This document shows positions 1 through 12,914 of a DNA stretch of 64,000 bases, one piece after another (within the stretch, counting starts at the first letter, position 1; each line of letters starts with the position of its first letter). Where the stretch lies: assembly GCA_007570785.1 (NCBI GenBank), contig ML662442.1, forward strand, positions 58,262,518 through 58,326,517, read 5' to 3'. The notes beneath the pieces are model-generated. The model was not told the DNA's origin and made no database searches. It saw only the letters and a program-made list of their open reading frames with translations. The DNA comes from Antilocapra americana (lineage: Eukaryota > Chordata > Mammalia > Artiodactyla > Antilocapridae). The translations under genes and the position numbers were made by a program.

Positions 1-611
1 ATAACCATGTTAGAACTGACTTTCAGAGGATGCTAATGACTATTACATTTCTATGAATAATTACCATCAGTGAGTAACCTCACTCCAAACAATGACTTCA
101 CTGGCTCCTAATAAATCAAACTCTACAGACAGATTATATATTAGGGCCCAATCTCTGGAAATGAGTTTTATATCACCAAAAACTATTAGAGTTGATCAAA
201 AGTAAAATAAATGTATGTTTCAAAGACGTCTTTTAGATATTTAATACTCCTTTGAAAGAATTTTTCTGCAGTTTTCTTAAAAAATATATCCATGGGCCTA
301 AGAACTCCTTTTTCTGCTAAATTTTCCTATAGCAAGCACAGGCATTTTTCACTGCTTCAAGAACTTCAAAATCTTCTAGGATTTTCTATCTTGACAATAT
401 TCACTTCCAAGATAATATTCACCGATGCCTCTGAAAGTACCAGAATAAAGAAAGCCGAGAATAGGGCATATAAATTATAACAGTGGAATTTTGCTAGTTA
501 TTATGGAGTTTTAGGGTTAGCAAGAGAGTAAAAATAGAAAGATTACCTGTGTTTAAAACTTAACCTCTATCTAAAAACAATTTTTTTTCTAGATAGAAAG
601 AGTGACTGTGC

Positions 612-613
<2 letters not shown>

Positions 614-651
<38 letters not shown>
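614..651. repeat. (CA)n microsatellite
   Basis: About 19 uninterrupted CA units; likely length-polymorphic. Confidence 0.95.
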
Positions 652-652
<1 letters not shown>

Positions 653-654
653 TG

Positions 655-1544
655 GTAGGGAGAGGAAGTAATCCAAAGGGACACATGAGTCAAATGAAAG
701 AGCTGCCAATGCCCCAAATTGGAATAATTTGAGCAACAAAGTAAAATAGTATTAAATTATAACACAAGGTATAAAACATAGCCATAAGTCCATACTGATG
801 TAAATAAATGTGGCAAAAGAGACAAATTTCCCATTATAAAAAAGTTACAAGGACTTCCCTGGTGGTACAGTGGACAAGAATCTGCCTGCCAATGCAGGCA
901 ACACAGATTCAATTCCTGGTCAGGGAAGATCCCACATGCTGCGGAGCAACTAACCCCATGTGCCACAACTACTAAGCCCTCCCTCTAGAGTCCTCGAGCC
1001 ACAAATACTGAAGCCAGTGAATTTAAGAGCCCGTGCTCTGCAATAAGAGAAGCCACTGCAGTGAGAGGCCGAAGCATCGCAACCAAGAGTAGTCCCTGCT
1101 TGCTGCAACTAAAGAAAGCCTGCACACAGCAACACAGATCCAGAGAAGCCAATAAATATTTTTAAATAATTAATTTCGTTAAAAAAAAGAATGACAAAGA
1201 ATTTACCAGACACCACAAACAAGGAGGTAGAACCTACCTTCCCACATCTTAACTGTAGTGATTTCCTTCCAAAGAGTACATCATGGGAAGGGTGAAAAAA
1301 AGAGTGACATTACATTGGAGAAAACTACAAACACTACTGAGCCAGATAATCAAGGTCAACATCAACAGTGTTAGATCATATCATTAATATGTACCTGTAA
1401 CATGACTGTGATGACAACAGCACTTTACATGGTTGGTCTTCCTGCCAAAAAACTGTAACTTCAGTCTAATCAAGAAAAAATTCATTAGACAAATTCCAAT
1501 TGAGGGATTTTCACAATACCTCACCAGTACTTCTCAAAATAGAA
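655..1544 (+). mobile_element. Ancient L1-type 3' region, split by a SINE
   Basis: Both sides of the SINE at 851-1188 carry phrases typical of old mammalian L1 3' regions (the 'agtccatactgatgtaaataaat' type before it, and 'ctcaccagtacttctcaaaat' after it). The assignment is by memory of consensus phrases and is approximate. Confidence 0.45.
851..1188 (+). mobile_element. CHR-type tRNA-Glu SINE
   Basis: Starts GGACTTCCCTGGTGGTACAG, has a degenerate B box (GATTCAATTCC), a body of CCACAACTACT/AGAGAAGCC phrases, and ends AATAAATATTTTTAAAT with an A-rich tail. The head is tRNA-derived. Confidence 0.8.
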
Positions 1545-1625
1545 GCAGAAGATATTAAGAGGTGGAAAGAATACACAGAAGAATTGTACAAAAAAGATCT
1601 TCATGACTCAGATAATCACAGTTTC
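1545..1625 (+). mobile_element. BovB fragment
   Basis: Matches the BovB coding stretch for EDIKRWKEYTEELYKKDLHDSDNH, the region just before the reverse transcriptase core. It is short, with ends lost. Confidence 0.8.
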
Positions 1626-2695
1626 TGAAACTTAGAATACTGGTTAAAAATCTCTCAGGCCTCAGGATAAATTAAAGAATGCATAGAGTCCTACAGCAGA
1701 AACACAAGACTTGAAGGATGGTAAGAGATTTCTAAGGTATCTGCCAACAGGACTTGTTACCTCAGGGTGCTCTTTATTCTAAAGAAGGTGCCAAATCAGA
1801 CTGACTTGTTTCCCTCCTCCCACCATATTAGCCATTTATACACACCTCTTTCCAGATGCCTTCAGGAGAGTACTATTTTCAGAGATGCAAATGAAGGGAA
1901 ACACATTAACAGTGATGGTATCATAACCAAATCTCACTCTAGGGGAGGAGTTTTTCCATGTACTGTTTCTGGCAAATTGTAGACTGCTCAAAATATCCAG
2001 GAATAAATTTAAATTTCCCAGACATGTTTTGTTTGGCTGACACAATGTGTTTTGGGGATCCTCCCAGACATTTTGAATTAGGTGCCAATATTTCAAAATT
2101 GGGACAATGCACATATGATTTCTAGTTCTTGGAAAAACCAGAAGATCTAACAATAATGGGTCCAGAACCCCCCATGGCAGTAATAAGCAAGAAGGGAGTA
2201 CCTGAGGAATCATGGAGAAGCTTTCTGGTTCTTCACTGCTCTTTCCCTACCCAAGCCATTCATTTATTTCACATTTCTGGTATTTAGAGGCATTCAGTGT
2301 TCTCACTGCCAGCACAAACAGTTTAGTAAAAGCAGTTTAAACTCAGAAGCACCAAACTACATTAGGTCATCAGTAAATATCAAACATTTGTCCACAAAAT
2401 AGGTTCATTCAACAGGCCATCAGCTAAAGATCTGGCCAAGGACATGTATATTTTCTAGTATTAAGTGCCAAGGCCTTGGAATCCAGAGGTGTAGTCAAGT
2501 GAGTTACTGGACAAGATGATTTTTTCTTTCAAGTTCACTGACACATATCATAATTTATCTGAACCCATGATTATCTGTATGTTTTATGTCAGACAGGACT
2601 GACAACTTGTTACATTTTTGTACTTAATTTCCCTTTAAAATTTGGATTATATTCTTATTAGGATTAGAAATTCAACACAAAGTCACTTAAATTGG
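1626..2695. other. Intronic stretch, nothing assigned
   Basis: AT-rich non-coding sequence. The 125-codon minus-strand frame at 1836-2213 resembles no known protein and has no exon signals. Possibly very old repeat DNA. Confidence 0.5.
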
Positions 2696-2865
2696 ACTTT
2701 CCTGGTGGTCCAGTGGCTAAGACTTTGAGCTGCCAATGCAGGGGGCCCAGGCCTGAGCCCTGATCAGGGAACTAGATCCTGCGTGCCACAACTAAAGATT
2801 CCGGAATGCCACAACTAAGACCCGGAGCAGCCAAATAAATAAATAATTTTTTTTTTTTTAAAAAA
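2696..2865 (+). mobile_element. CHR-type tRNA-Glu SINE
   Basis: Begins GGACTTTCCTGGTGGTCCAG and ends GCAGCCAAATAAATAAATAA with a T/A-rich tail. Confidence 0.8.
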
Positions 2866-3836
2866 GGTAATTTATTTGCCCACATAACTGGAAAAGATTA
2901 CAGTGATGATGGATATAACCGGAATCTTAAACATACAGATCCATACTATACCTAAGGCTCCCATGTTCCTATTCATCTACTCCATGAACACTTGCTGTAA
3001 TGCAACAAGAGTAGTGAGGGAAATGTTTTGAGTTCAAGTTTTCAGAGAAACTATGACTTTAGGAGTACAGAAACAACTTCTTAAAAAAAAAGTTACTCAG
3101 GTAACAGCAAGAGTGGTTTTTCTCTTTGAAGACTCTTCTATTCCAACTTACTCTTCCCCAAATCATCCAAATTTTTTTTTACTATCTACTCAATATTTTA
3201 TCTACTCAAGACATCATAAATTAGTCTAGATCTTCCTTAACAAGTAGTTGAATTCTCCAACACTGATGCAATAGGGGGTGTGAATGAGAATGAAAAGCAG
3301 GACTCAGAAATATGAAAACAGTGACTACTTGGTAAAAAAAAAAAAAAAGGGCAGGGGAAAGAAGGATGAAATGAAGTTTTAAGGAACCTCCCCACCTCCT
3401 CAAAATAAACCAACCAACCACCCACAACTATTACTTATAAACTGCAGAGTAACCTTGCCTAATATTCAGAAAAATAGTAGGAAACCCTTCTTTCCTCCAT
3501 GGCATCCTGTTCCTAGAATACAAAATAATATTAAGGCTTACTCTGTGAATAAAAAGACTTGTGATCAGCCTTGGAATTCACCTCCATTAATAACACAGAA
3601 AAGTATGCTTAAAGCTCTAAAAGAATACAAAGAGTACACCAAGAAAATTAAAATTACTGTGTTAACTGCCATACTGTGTCAACCAAAGGAGGCTTTTAAA
3701 AAATGTAACTTTTAAGTTACAACACTGTATAATATACTTGAATTTTATTTTAGTAAGATACAACACATGCCACATCAATTTCATGTTGTATCTTCTTTCA
3801 GAAAACAACCAGCAAGAAAAAAATTTATAGTATAAA
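2866..3836. other. Intronic stretch, nothing assigned
   Basis: AT-rich sequence with short A/T runs (for example near 3335). No exon, RNA gene or recognised repeat seen. Confidence 0.5.
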
Positions 3837-3837
3837 T

Positions 3838-4060
3838 TGGACTTCCCTGGTGGCTCAGACAGTAAACAATCCACCGGCAATGCAGGGGATCCGGGTTCAA
3901 TCTCTGGGTTGGAAGATCCCCTGGAAAATGAAATGGCAACCCACTCCAGTATTCTTGCCTGGAAAAATCCATGGATAGAGAAGCCTGGTGGGATCCTTCT
4001 CAGAAGGCCACAGAGTTGGACACGCCTGAGTGACTAATACACACACACACACACCACAAA
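3838..4060 (+). mobile_element. Bov-tA SINE
   Basis: tRNA-Glu-like head (TGGCTCAGACAGTAAA; B box GGGTTCAATC) followed by the BovA body (CCCACTCCAGTATTCTTGCC ... GAGTTGGACACGCCTGAGTG) and an (AC)n tail. Confidence 0.9.
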
Positions 4061-6869
4061 TTATTTTCCTCCCAATTACTTTTACTATTGCAAAGAATTC
4101 TATTTTTCTTTAAGATGATCAGATTTATCTCTTTATAATTAATAGTCTTTCTCAAGAACATCACACCCTTACTGAATCAATCTCCTATGTGAAAGACTTA
4201 AAGACTTATATAAAGTGCCATTCTTTCCACTGCAGGGAGAAAAATTTCCACTTGTAACTTTATTAAAAAATACATTTTTCCTTTTCAAAAGCACTTGTGG
4301 TGTACACAGTAATTATAAGCTAGGTTTTTTGTTTTTTTAAATGGGCTCCTTCACAGGAAATGTCATTTGCTTTTAAAATTTTACTTAAAATACTAACTGG
4401 ATAAATGTTCCACTGGGAAAATAATCATCTACAAAGTCAGGATTATCAGTTTTATCTTCAATAATCTCTCTACCAAAGTTGTCACAAATAGTGAAGTTAG
4501 ACACAAATCAGATTCTGGTGTCCTTTTATTAATTAAAAACACATAATTTATTTAATACACTATGTAGATTCATTACTTTCATGCCAGTGTAAAGGCTATT
4601 GGATACCATAAAATTATTGGCTACAGAATCAATAATCTGATTACTATTTTTATTATTTTCTTCTTCAACTTCTGGAAATATTATCTTCATCCATTTTAAG
4701 CTTCAAAGAAAAAGCTGGAACTAGGGTTCACACAAACCATAGTGGAAGTCAGAAATCCAGTAGCCAGTGAATTGAGAAAAATTCCTGGGAATGAATGTAG
4801 TATTTATTAATACAGTATTTTAGTCAACTGTATAGCAATAACTGCAGGTATGTGGTAAGTGTTACTAAAGACATGAGACGAATATTAAAATTACCAAAGC
4901 TACTGATTTTAAGCATCCACAAGAAACCTCAAATATGAAAATGTTAAACGGAATCAAATTTAGAGGTCTACAAATAAACCATTTAAGAAGTTATTACTAC
5001 CAATAAGTTAGTCAAGTTAACATTTCTGTCTCCTTGCCTCACCAGCCCTACATCCTCTGGGAGTGTGGGTGTGTTTTTTTCTTAACCCAACTTCCTACTT
5101 GGGGAATTTTTTTTTTAAGATAACTCTTGCCTGTCACTTGCTAATTTATTCCAAAAACTGACCAGGTGGAAATTTTTTGAGCTATAAATATGCTAATAAC
5201 TTTATAAGACTGAAAAGTTCTCATTTGACACTTCCTGATTGTTTAAAGTATGAGAGATCTTAAACTATGAAAACACACACAATTGCTCCATTCCCTCATA
5301 TAAACAACTTTAGGGAGCAAGGACTTTTCAGATCACTCTTACATAATTATAATCCTACCAGAATGAAAAATTGAATTTACAACCATGGTGAGTGTATGTG
5401 TGTATATATATATATATATTTTTTTCCTTTAATACCAAAGCCAGTTTCCATGAACTAGCTGATGAGCCAAATATGCAAAGTATATGAGGTGCAAAGTACT
5501 GATACTAATCTGCATACAGTTTCTACATTTAGTATGTAATTTATCTCATTTTAACCCACTGCATCAGAGTCAAACCAAAGAACTGGGGATTTGAACAGAG
5601 AAAGTTTCATATAAAGAATGATCATAACAGGGAGAAACACAGACAGGTAAAGAGCACTCTAAAAAAATACTCAAGAGCCGAGACAGTACCAGAAACACAA
5701 AAACAAACCTGGTAGAGGGCCCTTACACAAAGCTAGGGCTTGAACTTTGTTGAAGACATGGTTGCAGCCTGCTGGACGGTAAAGAAGTCTGTCAGGTTGG
5801 GTTCCCTGGGCCTAACTGGCTGGGAGGTGAGCCCACAAAGGGAGGTGAGAACCTGCTTGCCAGCAGCATCTGCATGGAGAGGGCCACGGGAAACAACCTA
5901 CGGAGCAAGCAGCCGCCCAGCGGAAGGTGGGGTGCTGGAGCTGGGGTGTGCAGTGTCCGTGTCAGGACATGGAGAGATGGTCACAAATCTGGGGCTGAGG
6001 CTGTGAGCTCAACAAGACTGTCCACTCACCTGGGGCAGAGAACCACTGGATGTCCCTCTATCTGTGCCACTCATGGTCATGAAGTAGCAGCAAGAAACAA
6101 GAAGCCCCTCTTTGGGTAAAGTCCCTTCAGATACTCTACTGACAAACTGAATATCAATCAATGGAGAAATGCTTAAAGGACCAAGCTCCAATATCAGAGC
6201 AAGTTGATTTAGAGCTGAGAGGGAATCTGATATAACGAGCACACTCATAAAAGGTAAAGCATGACAGAAACAATAAACTGGAAATACACATTAAATGTGA
6301 CTAAAAGGCATGATGAAAAACAAAATCTGACTGAGTCACTACTGTCATTTCTCCAGTACACTATGAAAATGGGGAAAATAAACCCAGCAGTTACTTAACA
6401 ATGTAGTTCAGAAACATCAGCTACTTGTAGCACTATAAACCAGTGGTTTCCAAACAGAGTATAAAATACAGTACAGAAGAGGGAAAAAAACTTTTCCTAT
6501 TAAGTCTATCTAAAATACAAACTTTACTACTTAATAAACAGATTCAAATAGCAATATAAGCTGAAGTAATACGCATTCACATGTGTGAAGTCTATGAGAC
6601 ATCCCTATACTGAGGTTTCCTATTCAAATGTTTATGGGATATCCAACTAAAAGCAGCTTTAAAGACCACTGATGACCTACTTTTCCCCATGAACTTCAGG
6701 TACTTCTTTGCACCATACAGAGGCCAAACACAACACAAATGCAGTTTTTTTTAAAACTCTGATAAAGAATTGATCTTAGTTATATTAGGACATTAGAAAC
6801 AGATTTCAACAAGTTACCCTCATTGTAATTTATAAATATGTATTGATTATAGCCTTAAAAGACCTATAA
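4061..6869. other. Intronic stretch with one GC-richer block
   Basis: Mostly AT-rich with no repeat I can name; a short (TA)n lies at 5402-5420. About 5600-6130 is GC-richer and carries two overlapping plus-strand frames (88 and 81 codons) without splice signals or similarity I recognise. It reads like an old LTR or DNA-element relic rather than an exon. Confidence 0.4.
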
Positions 6870-7768
6870 ATTGTTGTTGAGAGACCACAAGGACTGCAGC
6901 ACGTCAGGCTTCCCTGTTCTTCACAGTCTTCCAGAGGTTGCTCAAACTTGTGTCCACTGAGACAGTGATGCCATTCAACCATCTTGTTCTGTCATCCCCT
7001 TCTCTTCCTGCCTTCAATCTTTCCCAGCATCAGGGTCTTTTCCAATAAGTCAGCTCTTCACATCACATGCCCAAAGTATTGGAGCCTCAGCTTCAGCATC
7101 AGTCCTTCCAATGAATATTCAGGATTGATTTCCTTTAGGATTGACTGGTTTGATCTCCTTGCAGTCCAATGAATTCTCAAGAGACTCCTCCAACAGCACA
7201 GTTCCGAAGTATCAATTCTTCAGCATTCAGCCTTCTTTATGGTCCAGCTCTTACATCCATACATGACTACTGGAAAAACCACAGCTTTGACTAGATGGAT
7301 CTTTGCTGGCAAAGTAATGTCTCTGCTTTTTAATATACTGTCTAGGTTGGTCATAGCTTTTCTTCCAAGGAGCAACATCTTTTAATTTCATAGCTGCAGT
7401 CACCATCTGCAGTGATTTTGGAGTCCAAGAAAATAAAGTCTCTGTTTCTATTGTTTCCCCATCTACTTCCCATGAAGTGATGGGACCAGATACTATGATC
7501 TTTTATTTTTTGAATGCTGAGTTTTAAGCCAGCTTTTTCACTCTCCTCTTTCACCTTCAACAAGAAGCTCTTTAGTTCCTCTTCGCTTTCTGCCATTAGG
7601 GTGATGCCATCTGTATATCGGAGGCTACTGATTTTTCTCCTGGCAATCTTGATTCCAGCTTGTGCTTCATCCAGCCCGGCATTTCACATGATGTACTCTG
7701 TACATAAGTTAAATAAGCAGGGTGACAATATACAGCCTTGACGTACGTACTTCTTTCCCAATTTGGAA
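6870..7768 (-). mobile_element. BovB LINE, 5'-truncated
   Basis: The 3' terminus lies at the left. The minus strand encodes broken pieces of the BovB C-terminal region (AESEEELKSFLLKVKEESEKAGLKLSIQK), then the 3' region shared with BovA. Frameshifts and stops make it inactive. Confidence 0.9.
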
Positions 7769-8036
7769 CATTACTCAAAGAAATTCAAAACTAATGAAAT
7801 TCCCACTACCGCTAAACAAAGAAACCATGACATTCTTAAATAAGACTATTACTAAAATTTAATCACAACAACTGCCTATAGTCATTGCTCTGCTTTCCTG
7901 AAGTTAATGTCAAATAATTTAAGGTTATTATTGTAAGTTCTCTTTGTATGTAAAACAAATTTTAATACCCAAAAAGAAAAAAAAATGTTTAACTTTGTTT
8001 GGGTTTTGCTTTTTTCTTTAATTAAATGAGTTTATT
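7769..8036. other. Intronic stretch, nothing assigned
   Basis: AT-rich unique-looking DNA with no feature seen. Confidence 0.5.
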
Positions 8037-8235
8037 GACTTGGGCAAGTTACTTCACTTACTGTGCCTCAGCAGAATCATACATAGAGACAGTAGCCACC
8101 CACCTAAGGGGATGACTGAAAACTGCAGTAAGTTCATCTCTCTCAGTCCTTCACGCCATCTCTGTCTCTCTCTCACATACACACACACCCCAGTACCTTG
8201 CACACAATCAGCATTTAATAAATGCAAGATATTAA
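8037..8235 (+). mobile_element. MIR SINE relic
   Basis: Contains TTGGGCAAGTTACTTCACTT and CTGTGCCTCAG of the MIR core, and later GCATTTAATAAATGC of its 3' part; a CT/CA-rich patch interrupts it. Confidence 0.65.
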
Positions 8236-8955
8236 AGACAGCTACTACTCATCATACACTCAAGTTTGCTTTATAAAAACATTTGATCAAATTGAGCCCT
8301 TGCCTTGAACATAGAAAACTAATGTTGGAATTGAGATGAAACAAGAGTGGTCGGAAGAAACCTAATTTTAGTGAGTAATGGAGCACAAAATCCAACCCAC
8401 AACTTAAACCAACCTATTCTAGAAAAAAAAAGAGAAAATCATTCAACAGATTTAATCACTTCTGCTTCAGTAAAATAAGGCATGGCCCCTGCTTTTAAGG
8501 AGCTCCAATATGGGGAGAGGATGAAGAGACAACCACAATCTTAATATGGAAAAACTACGATTAAAAAGTCAGAAAAGCACACACAGTTCTTAAAAAAAAC
8601 GATAGGGAATATATCATTAAATCCATTTAGAAGTACAGGAAAGCCCCATGAAAACATGTAATAACAACTAACAATCTGATCAGATTGAAGAGAAAAAAAA
8701 TGGAGAAATGGAGTTGATACAAGAAGGAAACACTAAAGAGGAAAGCTAAAGCCAAAGCACAGAGGTGAGGAAAGTTATGCAAACTGTAGTAAAAGAACAA
8801 ACTATAATCTCTTAAGGCTTCATCTAAAAAACAAGTAAGAGATATGGCTGCCAATCAGTCAGGCTGGCATGGTAGATGCCAGGTCATGACAGTCCTTGAA
8901 TGCAAGGCTAACGAGCTTGAATTTTATTCTTCATGAAAGAGCATTTTATGTGGTG
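8236..8955. other. Old interspersed repeat-like DNA
   Basis: Phrases such as CTTTTAAGGAGCTCCAATAT and GCTTGAATTTTATTCTTCATG recall a mammal-wide repeat whose family I cannot fix. No gene is visible. Confidence 0.35.
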
Positions 8956-9115
8956 CTTATTAATGTGATGGGTGCTGTGCTGATGCCTCAGTTACCTCAC
9001 AATACAACTACCCTCATTTAACAGGTTAAGAAACTGAGCCCGTAGCCAGTAAACAGTGGAGGTGGGATTTCAATTCACGGTGCTGAACTCTTCCACACTG
9101 TTACCCTTCTAAAAG
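8956..9115 (-). mobile_element. MIR SINE relic
   Basis: AACAGGTTAAGAAACTGAG ... GTGGGATTTCAATTCA is the MIR core in reverse orientation. Confidence 0.6.
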
Positions 9116-9517
9116 TCTTTAAAAATATGATATCTATGCTTTGAAAAGATAACATAATCTTAGTGACAATGCAGAAGATAGATTAGCGAAGTGAATGGAC
9201 AGAAAAGTACCTTCATGAAAAAACTCTGTTGGGTTTTTTTTTGTTACAAGAAACTAAGTGGTTACTAATAGTATATCAGATATAACCAGAGAAGGATACA
9301 AAAAACGGTGCATGTATAAAATTGACAGAACTCAGTGACTAGACTGCGGAGGTGAAAGGAGGAGCTAAAAATGACTCAAGGTTTCAAAGCCTAAGTTCGA
9401 GGGGGAGGGGACTAGTGACACCAATACCATCAGTCTTCTTTTGGTAGGGGGTCAGGGAGCAGAGAGGAGCATGGCTTGGGCTCAATTTCAGACTTGTTTA
9501 ATTAGAAATACCTACCT
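9116..9517. other. Intronic stretch, nothing assigned
   Basis: No gene or named repeat seen. Confidence 0.45.
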
Positions 9518-9838
9518 GGGGCCTCCCTGGTGGCTCAGTGGTAAAGAATCCACCTGCCAATGCGGGAGACATGGGTTCAATCCCTGCTCAGGAAAGATTC
9601 CACATGCCAAGGAGCAATTTAGCCCGTGCACCACAACTACTGAGCCTGTGCTCCAGAGTATGGGAGCCACAACTACTGAAGCTCAGGCACCCTAGAGCCT
9701 GTGCTCTGCAACAAGAGAAGCCACCACAATGAGGAGCCCGAGCACCGCAACTAGAGAGGAGCCCCCATTCTTTGCAACTAGAGAAAAGACAGTGTGGCAG
9801 CAAAGACTGAGCATTGCCAAAAATAAATAAGTAAACAT
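9518..9838 (+). mobile_element. CHR-type tRNA-Glu SINE
   Basis: Head CCTCCCTGGTGGCTCAGTGG with B box GGGTTCAATCC, a body with repeated CCACAACTACTGA and AGAGAAGCCACCAC phrases, and an AAATAAATAAGTAAA tail. A short TACCTAC repeat may be the remains of its TSD. Confidence 0.8.
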
Positions 9839-11107
9839 GAAAATAAGAAAACTACCTACTGAACTCCCATGAGGAAGGGTTCCACAGGTGGTTGGGAGCA
9901 GAAAGCAAGAGCTAAGAAGAGTGGCAAGGCCTAAGAGAAGGGACTCCCTGGAAATCGAATCCAGAGTGACAGGGGATGCTGTCAGAGTGGATACCTGCTG
10001 AAGATGAGTATGTAAAGCATGGATTATCAACCAGGGCTCATAAGCCACCTTCTGATTAGTGTCCTGTCTCAGGCATGAGGATGAGGTGGGAAAAATGGTT
10101 AAGGGTCACCAATGAAGAGTGAAAGGAAGAAAAGAACACTGGGTCTAGTCCTCTTAAATACTAATATATTAATATTAGCTAATAATGACCATGCATTTCC
10201 AGCAGGTGAAAGGAAAAGTCACAAAAGTCCTTTTGTGACTAAGGAGCAGTCACAAAAGTAGGAGAATCTGAAGAGCAGTGTAAATAAATTGAAGGGAGAG
10301 CAACTTCAGATGGGGTCAAACATTTTTAAATGCTAACAGAGGCTGAGCAAGCACCACTTCAGCTTGTAACCATGAATGAGTCCAATATTATCCAATTTTA
10401 AATACATATAAAGCTTATGTATTTACTTCTTCACAAACCCAAAGAAGAAAATAAATGATTTAGAGAAAAATATGAAATTTGAGGGAATATGTAAGATGGT
10501 CTAGGTCCTCTCAATAAATTTTCAGAAAGAATTAAACACTTGTGGGACTGTTCCATGTGCAAGTTCCACAACTATTTAACATTTACTGTTGCTTTGATAA
10601 GATACAGTTTCTCTAATTAGACACATTTAACATCAGTGCCATGCTTCCAGAGAAGTAAATGCACTTTAAATCTGAAGTACCAAAAAATGAGTTTATTTAG
10701 TGTGGAAAAGTTAAATACAATGTATTACTTTATTGATGGCTTTGTTACTGCCTCTAAGACAAGATCATTCATTCTCTTTTTGAAGGATGTAGAGCAGCAG
10801 TAGAATGAAGGAAAAGAAAAAAGAACCATCTGAGAAGGAAATAACATCTGTAGAGAACAATGCTTGAACTCCCTTTAAAACCTCTGGCAACAGTGTTACT
10901 AATTTTCTACATTAGTCTTATACTTACCAAACTGTTCTGCAGCTGTAACTTTTCTGTTTTACTCATCAAGATTTCAAGTCAGACTTTGCGGGGGGAGGGG
11001 AAGGAAAAGGGAGTTCCCTCATTTCTTCTTTTTTTTTTTTTATGAGTTTGAAAACTACTAGAGAAGAAGCTAAAGAGTATTTTACTAAGATTAATATTCT
11101 CTCTTAT
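9839..11107. other. Intronic stretch, nothing firmly assigned
   Basis: Old repeat-like phrases at about 9900-10340; otherwise AT-rich with a T run at 11028-11041. The minus-strand 118-codon frame at 9692-10048 partly overlaps a SINE and is not a gene. Confidence 0.4.
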
Positions 11108-11146
11108 GGGGTCGCAAAGAGTCAGACCTGACTTGGCGACAGAAAA
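11108..11146 (+). mobile_element. BovA 3' fragment
   Basis: GGGGTCGCAAAGAGTCAGAC ... CTTGGCGACAG is the distal BovA body only. Confidence 0.7.
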
Positions 11147-11198
11147 ACATTATTTTATGAGGGAAAGTTTCAGATCTCGTCCTTGTAAATGTATTATT

Positions 11199-11390
11199 AA
11201 TAATAGCTAACATTTGCTGTGTGCTTCCAGCATCATGATATGCAAAGCGCCCAATATATATTCTATCTAATCACAGCAGCTTTAAGGCAGGTGTTATTCT
11301 ATCTTCTAGTCTATAGATGAGGACACAGGCACAAAACCAAGCTTGAAGTGTCACCGAAGTGAGAGAGCTGGAATTCAAATCACAGTTCAA
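11199..11390 (-). mobile_element. MIR SINE relic
   Basis: AATAGCTAACATTTGCTGTG ... AGATGAGGACACAGGCACA ... GAGCTGGAATTCAAA follows the MIR consensus in reverse. Confidence 0.8.
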
Positions 11391-11482
11391 AAACTATACT
11401 TTCGGTTACTAGGTAATACTAGATTCTCTCATCCCAGCCTCTCAAATCCCAGTTTTACAATTTTGGACAAAGGAAAGATTTT

Positions 11483-11710
11483 TTTTTTTTTTTTAATTTT
11501 CTTTACTTTATTGTGTTGGTTTTGCCATACAATGACACGAAACCGCCATGGGTTTACATATGCTCCCCCTCCAGAACCCCCCTCCCGATTCCCTCCCTCT
11601 GGGACGTCTCGGGGCTCCGGGCATCAACCCTGGGCTGGCGACTGATTTCACATATGATAATTAACATGTTTCAATGCCATTCTCCCATATCATCCCACCC
11701 TTGCCCTCTT
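11483..11710 (-). mobile_element. Ruminant L1 3'UTR insertion with TSD
   Basis: Poly-T then the reverse of the L1 3'UTR (TGTGTTGGTTTTGCCATACA; C-rich block). A perfect 15-bp TSD, CAAAGGAAAGATTTT, flanks it (11468-11482 and 11711-11725). Only the last ~230 bases were inserted. Confidence 0.9.
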
Positions 11711-11725
11711 CAAAGGAAAGATTTT

Positions 11726-12777
11726 AATTGCAAAGCCAATAATCTTCTTCTGGCATATTCACACACATTGAGTAATATGTACCCCTTCTCCAAAGACAAA
11801 AAGATCTTTCATAAGTTATTATAAAATCTAATCCTGCATTCTCTAAAATGTAGGCTTAAACCAAGTTGGTAAATCAGTAATCTAATGCTATTTTCAGAGT
11901 GATAATAAATGACTTGAAAATGATAGCATTAATGCAAAAAAAAATATGCTAGATCATTATCATACAATAAAACATCAAAGGTGTTTTCAAAGTAGTCTCT
12001 AAGTGTAAATGAAAATGTTACTTTATATGACAACAATCACTTTACATAATCATGCCTTTGATCAATTCTTAAAACAACCAACAAAAGTCTGTAGTATCTC
12101 AATTTCAAGGATAAAGAAACAGGAAAGTCATAGGTAACATGTCAAGGGTCACAATAAACAATTTTTATGAAAATTAAAATCAACATCCTTAGAATTCCAA
12201 TACTTTAATTCACAGTATCTAATGGACTGTCAAGCAAGGTATATGTGAAAGAATATAGAGGGTAGGTTTTCCTATCAAGTAAAACAAAAGATGATTCTGG
12301 GAGGAGGCAGGTACCAAACACTATAAATGTTTTCATTCAAGATAGGTAAATCCTCAAAGGTCTTTTTGGGTGTTAATTTCTCTTTAGGTAGCATGTACAA
12401 TATCAGGTTGCCTTTTCAGAAATACTAAATAGGTCACAATAACAAATATACTAAGTCTGACTCATTTCTTCTTGACAACATATTCAATTTTACATACTAC
12501 TAGGGTTAATCCTGAATTACTAAGAAGCAGTAGTTTATGACAAGCACTCAGATACTCTCCCTATAAAATATCTTCATGCTGATGATGAACTTCATGATCA
12601 ATTTGTTTGAGGATATAAATTTTATTCACACTATCTATTATGCTATCTGCAACATCCCATTTTAGTCCAGCAGTTTTTAAAAAATTTTTCCCTAAAAAGA
12701 CTCAAAATACAGTTATATAAATATGGTGGATAAGTCATGGCAAGTTACAGATACAAACTACTTAAGCATCAATTTTA
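11726..12777. other. Intronic stretch, nothing firmly assigned
   Basis: AT-rich. A weak MIR-like core may lie at about 12090-12160. No gene signal. Confidence 0.45.
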
Positions 12778-12912
12778 AGTCATGTTCGTGCTTACTCGTG
12801 TCCAACTCTTTGCAACCCACGGACTGTAGCCTGCCAGGCTCCTCTGTCCATGGGGATTCTCCAGGCAAGTATTCTCCAGGCAACTGTAGTGAGCTGCCAC
12901 TTTCTACTCAGG
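12778..12912 (-). mobile_element. Bov-tA/BovA fragment
   Basis: Reverse BovA body (TGTCCAACTCTTTGCAACCC; GGGGATTCTCCAGGCAAGTA), with a short internal duplication of TTCTCCAGGCAA. Confidence 0.85.
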
Positions 12913-12914
12913 AG

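Noticed and set aside
3838..3915. tRNA genes in the SINE heads (here and in other Bov-tA/CHR copies)
   Set aside because: A- and B-box remnants are present, but the cloverleaf is degenerate and fused to the SINE body; these are SINE promoters, not tRNA genes.
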